This document shows, in pieces, positions 55,152 through 64,000 of a stretch of 64,000 nt of DNA. Source of the stretch: JAWWPY01 sp963822825. GTDB lineage: Bacteria > Actinomycetota > Actinomycetes > Streptosporangiales > Streptosporangiaceae. The stretch lies in assembly GCA_963822825.1 (NCBI GenBank), contig CAWGIW010000021.1, forward strand, positions 1 to 64,000, written 5' to 3'. The notes under the pieces are model-generated. The model made no database searches, was not told the DNA's origin, and was given only the letters and a program-made list of their open reading frames with translations. Each line of letters opens with the position of its first letter. Position 1 is the stretch's first letter. The position numbers and the translations under genes are program-made.

Positions 55152-55475
55152 CACCCCCATGCAACGGCACCCGTGCGCCATTGGTGTCGTTGGGACGGCA
55201 CCTGTGCGCCATTGGTGCCGTTGCGCACGGGGGAGGAGGGAATTCCCTTGAGCTGCGCGGGTTGGGGGCGGCGGACGGCCTGGCACGGCATGATGGGACG
55301 GAACCCCCGGGCTGGGTAGCCGCGGTGAGCCTTTCGTCCGGTCAACAATCTGGGCGAAATAGACTCGGCACAGGTTTGCCGCGCGGCGCCGGCCAGGAAT
55401 TGCCGGCCCGGCGCACGCGGTGGGCCGGCTACCCGGGCTCTCGGGCCAGGACGACGACGATGAGGAGCAGACCAG
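55152..55475. other. Intergenic region between xylA and dxs with repeat pair
   Basis: No gene seen in these 324 bases. It holds two copies of a palindromic repeat at its left end and, on the right, the dxs promoter region with no clear consensus. Confidence 0.5.
55162..55223. repeat. Two tandem copies of a palindromic repeat
   Basis: Copies at 55162-55192 and 55194-55223 share CGGCACC, GTGCGCCATTGGTG and CGTTG. Each folds as CGGCACC...GGTGCCG with one mismatch in the first. The related copy at 3-22 lies at the other end of the window. It could terminate xylA or be a REP element. Confidence 0.7.
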
Positions 55476-57386
55476 GTGACCTTGCTTGAATCCATCGCCG
55501 GTCCGCGGGACCTCAGGGCACTCGACGCGGACCAACTCCCCGTCCTGGCGAGCGAAATCCGCGATTTCCTCATCCAGGCGGTATCCAGGTCAGGCGGCCA
55601 CCTCGGGCCCAACCTCGGTGTCGTGGAACTGACCATCGCGCTGCACCGGGTCTTCGATTCGCCGAGGGACCGGATCGTCTTCGACACCGGCCATCAGTCT
55701 TACGTGCACAAGCTGCTTACCGGCCGGCAGGCCGGATTCGGAAAGCTGAAGCAGCGCGGTGGCGTGTCTGGTTACCCGAGCCAGGCCGAGTCTGACCACG
55801 ACATCGTGGAGAACTCGCACGCCTCGACCAGCCTGTCGTACGCGGATGGGCTGGCCAAGGCCTACCTGCTGCGCGGGGAAGGCGACCGCACGGTGGTGGC
55901 GGTGATCGGCGACGGCGCGCTCACCGGCGGCATGGCCTGGGAGGCGCTCAACAACATCGCCGCCTCCAAGGACAGCAGGCTGATCATCGTCGTCAACGAC
56001 AATGGCCGCTCGTACACGCCCACCATCGGCGGCCTGGCGGATCATCTCGCCCGGGTGCGGGTGTCGCAGCGCTACGAGCACGTGCTCGACTACATCAAGA
56101 CGACGCTGTCCAGGACGCCTCTGGTCGGCCCGCCGGTGTACGAGACCCTGCACGGCATCAAGAAGGGCATCAAGGATGTGCTGCAGCCCCAGGTGCTCTT
56201 CGAGGATCTCGGCCTGAAGTACCTCGGGCCCATCGACGGTCACGATGAGCAACTGGTCGAGCATGCGCTGCGCCGCGCCAGTGATTTCGGCGGCCCGGTG
56301 CTCGTGCACGTGATCACCAGGAAGGGCTTTGGCTACCTGCCGGCCGAGAATGACGAGGAAGACTGCCTGCACCAGATCGGTGCGTTCGAGCCGACCACCG
56401 GGCGGCCGACGGCGCCGGCCCGGCGTGGCTGGACGGACGTGTTCAGCGACGAGCTGGTCGCGATCGGCGCCGGGCGGCCGGACATCGTGGCGCTCACCGC
56501 GGCCATGCTCTACCCGACCGGGCTCGCGCCGTTCCGGCAGGCGTACCCGGAGCGGACGTTCGACGTCGGCATCGCCGAGCAGCACGCGGTGACCAGCGCC
56601 GCCGGGTTCGCGCTCGCCGGGATGCACCCGGTCGTCGCGATCTACGCGACGTTTCTGAACCGTGCCTTTGACCAGGTGCTGATGGATGTCGCGCTGCACC
56701 GGCTGCCCGTGACGTTCGTGCTCGACCGGGCCGGCGTGACCGGTTCCGATGGCCCCAGCCACAACGGCATGTGGGACGGGTCGATCCTTCAGGTAGTCCC
56801 TGGCCTGAAGGTCGCGGCCCCCCGGGACGGCGCCCGGGTCGCCGAGTTGCTGCGTGAGGCGGTGGCGATCCAGGACGGGCCGACGGTGGTGCGCTTTCCG
56901 AAGGGGGCGCCCGGTGGCGACATCCCAGCCGTAGGCGTGCTGGGCGGCATGGACGTGCTGCGGGTCCCGGCCGATGACCAGGCGCCTGACGTGCTGCTGG
57001 CCGGGGTGGGCCCGATGGCCGGGATCTGTGTGCAGGCCGCGGGCAGGCTGGCGGATCAGGGTATCGGGGTGACGGTCGTGGACCCGCGCTGGAGCAAGCC
57101 CGTGGACGAGGCGCTGGCCGGCGCGGCGCGCGCTCACCGGCTGGTCGTCACGGTTGAAGACAACGGCGTCGTCGGCGGGTTCGGCGATGCGGTCTGCCGG
57201 CTGCTGCGCGATCACGATGTGGGCACCCCCGTGAAGACGTTCGGCTTGCCACAGCAGTTCCTGGACCATGCCAAGCGCGAGGAGATCCTGGACGACCTGG
57301 GCCTCAACCCCCAGCATCTCGCCCGGAAGATCACCGAGGCGGTGGCACGGATCACTCCCGAACTGGCCCACAATCCCCAGTCATGA
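55476..57386 (+). CDS. dxs: 1-deoxy-D-xylulose-5-phosphate synthase
   Basis: A 636-residue ThDP enzyme, first step of the MEP isoprenoid pathway, condensing pyruvate and glyceraldehyde 3-phosphate. The ThDP motif GDGALTGGMAWEALNN starts near residue 147, FDTGHQSYVHKLLTG near 68, and the catalytic Glu is in VGIAEQHAVTSAAG near 370. Then transketolase central and C-terminal domains (VVTVEDNGVVGGFG). GTG start with GAGGAG at 7 bases. Some actinomycetes carry two dxs copies; whether this is the only one cannot be told. Confidence 0.95.
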   Translation: MTLLESIAGPRDLRALDADQLPVLASEIRDFLIQAVSRSGGHLGPNLGVVELTIALHRVFDSPRDRIVFDTGHQSYVHKLLTGRQAGFGKLKQRGGVSGYPSQAESDHDIVENSHASTSLSYADGLAKAYLLRGEGDRTVVAVIGDGALTGGMAWEALNNIAASKDSRLIIVVNDNGRSYTPTIGGLADHLARVRVSQRYEHVLDYIKTTLSRTPLVGPPVYETLHGIKKGIKDVLQPQVLFEDLGLKYLGPIDGHDEQLVEHALRRASDFGGPVLVHVITRKGFGYLPAENDEEDCLHQIGAFEPTTGRPTAPARRGWTDVFSDELVAIGAGRPDIVALTAAMLYPTGLAPFRQAYPERTFDVGIAEQHAVTSAAGFALAGMHPVVAIYATFLNRAFDQVLMDVALHRLPVTFVLDRAGVTGSDGPSHNGMWDGSILQVVPGLKVAAPRDGARVAELLREAVAIQDGPTVVRFPKGAPGGDIPAVGVLGGMDVLRVPADDQAPDVLLAGVGPMAGICVQAAGRLADQGIGVTVVDPRWSKPVDEALAGAARAHRLVVTVEDNGVVGGFGDAVCRLLRDHDVGTPVKTFGLPQQFLDHAKREEILDDLGLNPQHLARKITEAVARITPELAHNPQS

Positions 57387-57447
57387 ACCACGGAGTCATG
57401 AACCACGGATTCATGCACCACCGGGCCATGATGTACGGGCCCCGGTC

Positions 57448-58842
57448 ATGACCACACTGGAAGTCGCGGTCATCGGCTCCGGCCCGGCCGGGCTGTACAC
57501 CGCGGAGGCGCTGATCAAGCAGTCGGCCGCGCTTGACCCGCCCGCGAGCGTCCGGGTGGACGTGATCGACCGGCTGGTGACCCCGTACGGCCTGGTCCGC
57601 TACGGCGTCGCCCCGGACCACCCGTCGATCAAGTCGATCGCCGAGTATCTGCGCACCGTCCTGGAGCATCCGGACGTGCGGTTCATCGGCGGGGTGCACC
57701 TGGGGGAGGACGTCACCCGCGAGGACCTGCTGGCCAGCTACGACGCGGTGGTCTACGCGACCGGCGCGATGCGGGACCGGCGGATGGGCGTCCCGGGCGA
57801 GGAGATGCCCGGCAGCTACGCGGCCACTGACTTCGTGAACTGGTACTGCGGCCACCCGGACATGAGCATGGACGCGTTCGCTCTCGACGCCGAATCGGTG
57901 GCTGTCATCGGGGTCGGCAACGTGGCCGTGGACGTGGCCCGCGTCCTGGTGCGGGACCCGGCCGAGCTGCGCCCCACGGATGTGCCGCAGCCGGTGCTCG
58001 AGGTCCTGATGGCCAGCAAGGTCCGCGAGGTCCACATGATCGGCCGCCGTGGCCCGGCCCAGGCCAAGTTCACCACCAAGGAGCTGCGTGAGCTCGGCGA
58101 ACTCAGCGGAGTGGACATCCGGGTCAACCCGGCCGAGATCGACTCCGTCGCATCCGACCCGGCCGGGCTGAGCGCCCTGGCCGCGGAGACCGACCGGCGG
58201 GTCCGCGGCAACCTGGCGGTGATCAGGGGCTGGGCGGAACGCGCCCCGGCTGGGGCCGGGCGCCAGCTGACCGTCCGGTTCTGGTTGCGGCCCGTGCAGA
58301 TCGAAGGCACTCAACGGGTGTCCGGCCTGACTGTCGAGCGGACCAGGCTGGACGAGACGGGGGTGCTCACCGGAACCGGTGAGCTGGAGACGGTCCCCGT
58401 CCAGATGGTGCTGCGCAGTGTCGGGTACCAGAGCGTGCCGCTGCCGGGGGTCCCGTTCGACGAGCGCACCGCCACCGTGCCCAACTCTGATGGCCGTGTC
58501 CTCGGCGGGGGCGGCGTGCCGCTGCCGGGAGAGTACGTGGCGGGCTGGCTCAAGCGCGGCCCCACCGGCGTCATCGGCACGAACAAGTCCGACGCCGCCG
58601 GGTCAGTCCGGTCGCTGCTGGCCGATCTGGCCGGAGGGAGTGCCGGAGAGCGTACCGGCCAGGCGCGGCGGGCGTTCGAGGACCTGCTCGTGTCCCGCGG
58701 TGTGGCCCCGGTGAGCTACGGGGACTGGCTCAGGGTCGAGCAAGCGGAGGCGGCGCTGGCCAGCGAACTGGGCCGGGGCGCGCGGGTGAAGCTGCCCGGC
58801 CGGGAGGCGCTGGAAAGCATCTGCCGCCCGCCCGGCACATAA
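57448..58842 (+). CDS. fprA: Ferredoxin/adrenodoxin--NADP reductase, FprA type
   Basis: A 464-residue FAD enzyme that moves electrons between NADPH and ferredoxin. The FAD fingerprint GSGPAGLYTAEAL is at residue 10, the NADP fingerprint GVGNVAVDVARVL near 155, and KRGPTGVIGTNKSDA near 375 closes the FAD site. The ATG at 57448 begins the conserved fold; no Shine-Dalgarno. A 15-bp tandem repeat (GTCATGAACCACGGA) lies between dxs and this gene. Next to dxs it may feed electrons to the Fe-S enzymes of the same pathway (inference). Confidence 0.93.
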   Translation: MTTLEVAVIGSGPAGLYTAEALIKQSAALDPPASVRVDVIDRLVTPYGLVRYGVAPDHPSIKSIAEYLRTVLEHPDVRFIGGVHLGEDVTREDLLASYDAVVYATGAMRDRRMGVPGEEMPGSYAATDFVNWYCGHPDMSMDAFALDAESVAVIGVGNVAVDVARVLVRDPAELRPTDVPQPVLEVLMASKVREVHMIGRRGPAQAKFTTKELRELGELSGVDIRVNPAEIDSVASDPAGLSALAAETDRRVRGNLAVIRGWAERAPAGAGRQLTVRFWLRPVQIEGTQRVSGLTVERTRLDETGVLTGTGELETVPVQMVLRSVGYQSVPLPGVPFDERTATVPNSDGRVLGGGGVPLPGEYVAGWLKRGPTGVIGTNKSDAAGSVRSLLADLAGGSAGERTGQARRAFEDLLVSRGVAPVSYGDWLRVEQAEAALASELGRGARVKLPGREALESICRPPGT

Positions 58843-59023
58843 CGGCGGCCCGAAACCGCCTATTTTCCTCAACGATTCAAACCACTCATCCATCAGCAAT
58901 GCCCCCGAAGTCTGGAGTGAGTGCTGGCTGGGGACAATGGGGACATGAGCGTAGGCCAGGCAGGCATCCAGCGAACCGGGGACGGGAAGGGCGGGGGCCC
59001 GGCGGCGAGCGGCCAGAATAGCC

Positions 59024-61180
59024 ATGCTGAGCGCGAACGGGAGGCCGAGCAACGGGTCGGCGGGGACATGGCCGAATCGACGGAGAGGGCCGGCCGATGG
59101 TCCCGCCAGCGAGACGGCCGGCGAGGAACTGCCACCCGATCGTTACTTCGACCGTGAGGAGAGCTGGCTCCGGTTCAACCAGCGGGTGCTGGAACTCGCC
59201 GAGGACGAGGCGATCCCGCTGCTCGAGCGGGTGCGCTTCATGGCCATCTTCGCGAGCAACCTGGATGAGTTTTTCATGGTCCGGGTGGCGGGCCGGATGC
59301 GGCGGATGGCTACCGGCCTGCCGGTGGAGAACGTCAGCGGGCTGCCGACCGACGAGATACTCGAGCGCACCCTGGACACCTCACGCGAGATCAGCCTGCG
59401 GCACGCCGAGTACTTTCACGGCCACATAGTGCCCGCGCTGGCCGCGGAGGGCATCGAGATCCTGCGCTGGAAGGAACTCTCGCCGGACGAGCAGGAGGAC
59501 ATGCAGCAGTTGTTCCGGGACCGGATCTACCCGGTGCTGACGCCGCTGGTCGTGGACCCGGCCCACCCGTTCCCCTATATTTCGGGCCTGTCGCTCAGCC
59601 TGGCGGTCATGCTGGCCGATCCGCGGACCGGCGTGACGTTGTTCGCCCGGGTGAAGGTGCCGCCGCTGCTGCCCCGGTTCCTCACCGTGGGGCAGTACCG
59701 GTTCGTGCCGCTGGAAGACGTGATCGCGGCTCACCTGGACGAGCTGTTCGTCGGCCTCGACGTGCTGGAGCAGCACGTGTTCCGGGTCACCCGGACCCGG
59801 GACCTGGAGGTGGACGAGGACATCACCGAGGACCTGATGCAGTCGCTGGAGCGTGAACTGCTCCGGCGGCGCTTCGAGCCCGCCGTCCGGCTCGAAGTCG
59901 AGGAGTCGATCTCGGCCGAGGTGCTGGAGCGGCTGGTGACCGAGCTGGCCATCGACCGCCGGGCCGTGTATCACCTGCCGGGGCCCCTCGACCTGTCGGG
60001 CCTGAACGCGATCGCCGACCTGGATCTGCGGAAGCTGAAGTACCCGCGGTTCGTCCCGTCGGAATCGGCGCTGCCCCAGGACACCAGCATCTTCGCCGCG
60101 CTGCGCAAGCGGGATGTCCTGGTCCACCACCCCTACGACTCGTTCGCCAGTACCGTGGAGCGGCTCATCGTGGAGGCGGCCGCCGATCCCCGGGTCCTGG
60201 CCATCAAGCAGACCCTGTACCGGACCAGCGACACGTCCTCGATCGTCGAGGCGCTCATCGACGCGGCCGAGGCGGGCAAGCAGGTCGTGGTGGTGGTGGA
60301 GCTCAAGGCCCGGTTCGACGAGCGCGCCAACATCCTCTGGGCCCGGAAACTGGAGGAATCGGGCTGCCACGTGGTGTACGGCTTCGTCAACCTGAAGACG
60401 CACTGCAAGATGGCGCTGGTGGTCAGGGAGGAGTCCGACGGGTCGCTGCGGCGGTACTGCCATATCGGGACCGGGAACTACAACCCCTCCACGGCCCGCC
60501 TGTACGAAGACTTTGGCCTGCTCACGGCGGATCCGGTCGTGGGCGGGGACGCCACCGACCTGTTCAACCACCTGACCGGGTACAGCCTGAAGAGTTCCTA
60601 CCGCCGGTTCCTGGTCGCCCCCGAGGGGCTGCGGGCCGGCCTGGTGGAGCGGATCGAGGCGCAGACGGCCAGGCAGCGGGAGGGCAAGCCGACCCGGATC
60701 CGGCTGAAGTGCAACGCCATCGTGGACGAGGCGGTGATCGACGCACTGTACCGGGCATCCCGGGCGGGCGTGCCCATCGACCTGCTGGTCCGCGGGATCT
60801 GCGCGGTCCGTCCCGGCGTGCCCGGCCTGTCGGAGACGATCCGGGTGCGCAGCATCCTCGGCCGGTTCCTTGAGCACTCACGGATCTACGCGTTCGGTGA
60901 TGATGGGGAGGTCTGGATCGGCAGTGCCGACCTGATGCACCGCAACCTGGACCGGCGGGTAGAGCTGCTGGTCCACGTGATCGACCCGGACCAGCAGGCG
61001 CAGTTGCGGTCGCTGATCGACCTGGCGATGGACGAGAGCACGTCGTCGTGGTGGCTGGGTGCCGATGGGACGTGGGTCAGGCACCACCTCGATTCCGGCG
61101 GGAAGCCGCTGCGCGACCTGCAGCGGTACCTGATCCAGACGCGCGGTCGGCCAGTCCCGCTCCCTGATGCCGAAGGGTGA
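59024..61180 (+). CDS. ppk1: Polyphosphate kinase 1
   Basis: A membrane-associated enzyme that makes polyphosphate from ATP. From YFDREESWLRFNQRVLELA the four family domains follow: N, head with FMAIFASNLDEFFMVRVAG, and the PLD-like C1/C2 with the phospho-His H480 in YCHIGTGNYNPSTARLYED. The true N-terminus is unclear: the ATG at 59024 has no Shine-Dalgarno, while another frame opens at 58945 (MSVGQAGIQRTGDG) and would need a shift near 59095. It overlaps the following Nudix gene by 14 bases. Confidence 0.93.
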   Translation: MLSANGRPSNGSAGTWPNRRRGPADGPASETAGEELPPDRYFDREESWLRFNQRVLELAEDEAIPLLERVRFMAIFASNLDEFFMVRVAGRMRRMATGLPVENVSGLPTDEILERTLDTSREISLRHAEYFHGHIVPALAAEGIEILRWKELSPDEQEDMQQLFRDRIYPVLTPLVVDPAHPFPYISGLSLSLAVMLADPRTGVTLFARVKVPPLLPRFLTVGQYRFVPLEDVIAAHLDELFVGLDVLEQHVFRVTRTRDLEVDEDITEDLMQSLERELLRRRFEPAVRLEVEESISAEVLERLVTELAIDRRAVYHLPGPLDLSGLNAIADLDLRKLKYPRFVPSESALPQDTSIFAALRKRDVLVHHPYDSFASTVERLIVEAAADPRVLAIKQTLYRTSDTSSIVEALIDAAEAGKQVVVVVELKARFDERANILWARKLEESGCHVVYGFVNLKTHCKMALVVREESDGSLRRYCHIGTGNYNPSTARLYEDFGLLTADPVVGGDATDLFNHLTGYSLKSSYRRFLVAPEGLRAGLVERIEAQTARQREGKPTRIRLKCNAIVDEAVIDALYRASRAGVPIDLLVRGICAVRPGVPGLSETIRVRSILGRFLEHSRIYAFGDDGEVWIGSADLMHRNLDRRVELLVHVIDPDQQAQLRSLIDLAMDESTSSWWLGADGTWVRHHLDSGGKPLRDLQRYLIQTRGRPVPLPDAEG

Positions 61181-62096
61181 CGCGGCCATCGGCGCCGAGA
61201 TCCGTGCGGCCGGCGGTGTGCTATGGCGGCCAGGTGCCAGCGGCCCCGAGGTCGCTCTGGTCCACCGGCTCCGTTACGACGACTGGAGCCTGCCGAAGGG
61301 AAAACGCGAGCCCGGGGAGGATGTGCTGGAGACGGCCGTCCGGGAGGTCGCGGAGGAAACCGGGGTAGCGGTGATCCTTGGTCGGCGCCTCCGCTCGACG
61401 AGCTATCGGTCGGGCGGGCGGCCCAAGGTCGTGGACTACTGGGCGGTTCGGCCGGCCACCGCGGGCCCGCAGGCCGCCTTCTTCCCCAACGACGAAGTGG
61501 ACCGCGTGGACTGGCTGCCAGTGCCCGCCGCACGCGCCCGGCTGTCCTACCCCCACGACGCCGACGTGCTCAACGACTTCGCGTCCGGCCCGGCGGACAC
61601 GATCCCGTGCATCCTGCTGCGGCACGCCAAGGCGTGGAGCAAGGACGCCTGGTCCGGCCCCGACCTGCTACGGCCGCTGGACGCCCGGGGACTCCGGCAC
61701 GCGGAGGTACTGGCCCGCCTGCTGGGCTGCTTTGCACCGGGCCGGGTGTTCAGTTCCCCCGCCCAGCGTTGCCTGGCCACGGTCCAGCCCTACGCCGAAC
61801 TGACCGGCGTGGCCATCGAGATCGAGCCGGCCTTCGCGGTCAGCCGGGCCGGCGCGGAGCCGCCGGATGTGATGCGGTCGGCCCGGCGGAGGATCGAGGA
61901 ACTGGTTGACGACGCGGTGCCGACGGTCGTCTGCGCGCACGGGGAGAACGTGCCGGCCCTCCTGGACTGGGCATGTGACCGGCTGGGCAGCAAGACCCCG
62001 GATGCCCCCCCGCTGGCCAAGGGGGGCTTCTGGGTGCTGCACATCGGCGCCGGCGCGGTACTCTCCGCGGAGCGCCACGATCCGTCCTCGGACTGA
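61167..62096 (+). CDS. MutT1-type Nudix hydrolase / histidine phosphatase fusion
   Basis: A 309-residue two-domain enzyme. Residues 8-140 are a Nudix domain (box GKREPGEDVLETAVREVAEETGV) and 145-300 a phosphoglycerate-mutase/SixA-type phosphatase (LLRHAKAW with H153, PAQRCLAT, CAHGENVP). In mycobacteria the same fusion, MutT1, hydrolyses 8-oxo-GTP and diadenosine polyphosphates. The overlap with ppk1 shows coupling and points to shared nucleotide or phosphate homeostasis, an arrangement common in actinobacteria. ATG at 61167; other starts nearby are possible. Confidence 0.9.
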   Translation: MPKGDAAIGAEIRAAGGVLWRPGASGPEVALVHRLRYDDWSLPKGKREPGEDVLETAVREVAEETGVAVILGRRLRSTSYRSGGRPKVVDYWAVRPATAGPQAAFFPNDEVDRVDWLPVPAARARLSYPHDADVLNDFASGPADTIPCILLRHAKAWSKDAWSGPDLLRPLDARGLRHAEVLARLLGCFAPGRVFSSPAQRCLATVQPYAELTGVAIEIEPAFAVSRAGAEPPDVMRSARRRIEELVDDAVPTVVCAHGENVPALLDWACDRLGSKTPDAPPLAKGGFWVLHIGAGAVLSAERHDPSSD

Positions 62097-62127
62097 GAAT
62101 CCGGCCGGATGCTGCCCGGTCCCGGAC

Positions 62128-62142
62128 GCGGCGAGGCGCCGC
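62128..62142. terminator. Short hairpin between convergent genes
   Basis: GCGGCG and CGCCGC with a 3-base loop, between the Nudix and ogt stop codons. Compact and without T-run. Confidence 0.3.
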
Positions 62143-62171
62143 CGTCGCAGGCGGACCCGTGCGTCCAGCGG

Positions 62172-62759
62172 TTAGACACCCTGGGCGCGAGCCGGATCCC
62201 AGTCCAGCGTGGCGGGCAGCGCGCCTTCGAAGATCAGCAGCCACCGCTTGATCTCGACCCCGGTGCCGCCGCTGTAGCCGCCGAGCCCATCGCTGGCCAC
62301 CACCCGGTGGCATGGCACGATCAGCGGCCACGGATTCGACCCCATGATCGTGCCGACCGCCCGGGCCGGGAGATCGGGGCCGCCGTCGCCGAGCCCGGCG
62401 CGGCGGGCGAGCGACCCGTACGTGATCGTCTCGCCGTAGCCGACCGTGCCGAAGAGCACCGAGAGGACCTGCTGCTGCGTACGTGACGCCGCGGACCAGT
62501 CGATCGGCAGGTCGAAGGCGCGCCGTTGCCCCGAGAAATACTCGGCTAGCTGGTGGTGGGCGGCGGTCAGCAGGCTCAGCCGTCCCGATGGCCCGGTGAC
62601 CTCCCCCGACGATCCGGTGGGGTGCTCCGGTGCGCTGGGAGCCGGCCCGGGCGGCCCGGCTGGGCGCCGGAAGCCGACCCGGGCCAGGCCGCTATCGCTG
62701 CATGTCAGCGACACGGGCCCGACGGGGGTGTCCACCGTGGCCCGGGCGAGTTCGGTCAT
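62172..62759 (-). CDS. ogt: Methylated-DNA--protein-cysteine methyltransferase
   Basis: A 195-residue suicide repair protein that takes methyl groups from O6-alkylguanine. The acceptor is C150 in IVPCHRVV; the HTH part is QQQVLSVLFGTVGYGETITYGSLARR and the Asn hinge MGSNPWP. A Pro/Gly/Ser-rich stretch (about 32-60) is an insertion between the N-terminal domain and the core. Confidence 0.93.
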   Translation of the reverse strand: MTELARATVDTPVGPVSLTCSDSGLARVGFRRPAGPPGPAPSAPEHPTGSSGEVTGPSGRLSLLTAAHHQLAEYFSGQRRAFDLPIDWSAASRTQQQVLSVLFGTVGYGETITYGSLARRAGLGDGGPDLPARAVGTIMGSNPWPLIVPCHRVVASDGLGGYSGGTGVEIKRWLLIFEGALPATLDWDPARAQGV

Positions 62760-62898
62760 GCCTCCATTCTCCCTCGGATCTGCGCGGTTGATCAGGCCAC
62801 CATGTCAATGGCGAGGTCAGGCGCAGATCAACCTGCGGGCCTCCGCGCTGAGCGCGTACGCCGTCATCCTGGTCCGTCAGCCAGTGGTGGAACGCCGC

Positions 62899-64000
62899 TT
62901 ACTCGCCGTTCTTCTCGGCGAGCCGCAGCAAGGCCCTGGCGATCGGCAGCGCGGTCAGTTCTACCTGCCAGGGCCGTGCGCCGTAGGCGGCCAGGTCGGC
63001 CGCCACGTCCTCCGGGCTGGCCGGGTCGGGGGGCTGCCAGGCGAGCCTGCGCACCGCGTCCGGCGGCAGCAGGTTCTCTGTCGGCAGGGAGTGCTCGTCG
63101 GCGAGGGCCGCGACCACCGCCCGCACCGCCGCCAAGCGTTTGGCGGCCACCGGATCGCGCTCCGACCAGCGGTGGGCGGGCGGCGGGCCATCCGTCACCG
63201 GCGTCGACGGCCCGGGCAGCGTGACATCGGCCTGGTTGCGGGCGCGCCGAATGGCGCCTAGCCATTCTGCCCCGTGGCGCCGGGCGCCGCGGCCCCTGAA
63301 CCCGGGCAGGTCGGCCAGCGCCTCGGCCGTCGCGGGGGCGGACCTGGCCGCCTCGACGATGGCGGAATCCGGCAGGACCCGGCCGGGCGAGAGGTCCCGC
63401 CGTCTGGCGATCCTGTCCCGCTCCAGCCAGAGTTCACGGACGATGGCCAGCCCCCGGCGGCTGCGGACGCGGTGGATGCCGGACGTGCGGCGCCACGGAT
63501 CGGCGCGGGGCCCGGCGGGCTCGGCGGCGAGCACGGCGGCAAATTCCTGGCGTGCCCACTCGGTCTTGCCCTGCTCCTCGAGCTGGACGGCCAGGGCGTC
63601 GCGCAGCTCGACCAGAACCTCCACGTCAAGCGCGGCGTACCGGAGCCACTCGTCGGGCAGCGGGCGGGTGGACCAGTCGTCGGCTGCGTGCCCTTTCTCC
63701 AGCGCCAGCCCGAGCACGATCTCGACCAGGGCGCCGAGCCCCACCCGGGGGTAACCGAGCAGCCGCCCGGCGAGCTCGGTATCGAACAGCCGGCGCGGCC
63801 GGTAGCCGAGTTCGGCCAGGCAGGGCAGGTCCTGCGACGCGGCGTGCAGGACCACCTCAGCGTCGGCGAGCGCGGTGTCGAGGCCGGACAGGTCTGGGCA
63901 GGCGACCGGGTCGATCAGGACCGTTCCGGCGCCACGGCGGCGCAGCTGGACGAGGAAGGCCCGGTGGCCGTAGCGGAATCCGGAGGCTCGCTCGGCGTCC
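62899..64000 (-). CDS. rnd: Ribonuclease D, 3' part of the gene (runs off the window)
   Basis: The gene enters from beyond 64000 in the same frame (AERASGFRYGHRAFLVQLRRR at the edge) and ends at 62899. Within the window are the exonuclease motifs II and III (ASQDLPCL, LFDTELAGRLLGYP, WLRYAALDVEVLVEL with the catalytic Tyr and Asp) and two HRDC-type helical domains. RNase D matures the 3' ends of tRNA and small RNAs. In actinobacteria rnd often sits near dxs, as here. The N-terminus (motif I) is not seen. Confidence 0.93.
   Translation of the reverse strand, partial: DAERASGFRYGHRAFLVQLRRRGAGTVLIDPVACPDLSGLDTALADAEVVLHAASQDLPCLAELGYRPRRLFDTELAGRLLGYPRVGLGALVEIVLGLALEKGHAADDWSTRPLPDEWLRYAALDVEVLVELRDALAVQLEEQGKTEWARQEFAAVLAAEPAGPRADPWRRTSGIHRVRSRRGLAIVRELWLERDRIARRRDLSPGRVLPDSAIVEAARSAPATAEALADLPGFRGRGARRHGAEWLGAIRRARNQADVTLPGPSTPVTDGPPPAHRWSERDPVAAKRLAAVRAVVAALADEHSLPTENLLPPDAVRRLAWQPPDPASPEDVAADLAAYGARPWQVELTALPIARALLRLAEKNGE

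Noticed and set aside
55162..55223. Riboswitch upstream of dxs
   Set aside because: The paired elements are near-identical tandem repeats 250 bases from the start and resemble no known aptamer.

Overview
The window is about 70% GC with codon use, start-codon choice (many GTG/TTG) and gene content typical of an actinomycete: F420-type PPOX enzyme, FprA, MutT1-type Nudix/phosphatase fusion, XRE regulators with RsbW-like ATPases, IRP-type aconitase. A Streptosporangiales-like soil actinomycete is my best guess, but this is inference from gene content only.

Layout. 1-6.9 kb: small secreted His-rich protein, a TetR regulator with a membrane protein and a twin operator, a phosphoesterase, an XRE regulator and a large SF1 helicase. 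6.9-17.7 kb: a sugar-utilisation locus (GH39-like secreted hydrolase, ABC importer, LacI regulator, divergent GH36 alpha-galactosidase) whose substrate-binding protein gene is split by an IS3-family element. 17.8-24.2 kb: RNase Z, a Cys-repeat secreted protein, TrpB2, GH25-like secreted protein, PPOX enzyme, acetyltransferase, secreted protein and a TetR regulator. 24.3-31.5 kb: an MFS exporter gene cut in two by a decayed 5.57 kb integrative element of the large-serine-recombinase type; the attP and attB sites can be rebuilt exactly. The element holds a degraded integrase, a small protein, a frameshifted HTH-TPR/2'-5' RNA ligase pair and five copies of an unusual palindromic element with a constant core and variable iterated arms.

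31.5-47.6 kb: membrane protein, two frameshifted genes (3-hydroxyisobutyrate dehydrogenase-like, heparinase-like), RsbW-like ATPase, aconitase with two 18-bp operators, ferritin-like enzyme coupled to an MFS gene, a hybrid kinase/response-regulator pair bracketed by an exact 25-bp repeat, and an XRE regulator split by an IS1380-like element. 47.7-55.2 kb: RsbW-like ATPase and a second sugar locus (Gfo/Idh oxidoreductase, DUF6807, cupin, LacI, XylB, XylA). 55.2-64 kb: core genes dxs, fprA, ppk1, mutT1-like, ogt and the 3' part of rnd.

Two themes recur. Insertions are recent enough that target genes can be rejoined in frame (three cases). Single-base frameshifts are frequent, both in mobile DNA and in apparently ordinary genes, so some may be sequencing errors and should be checked against reads.
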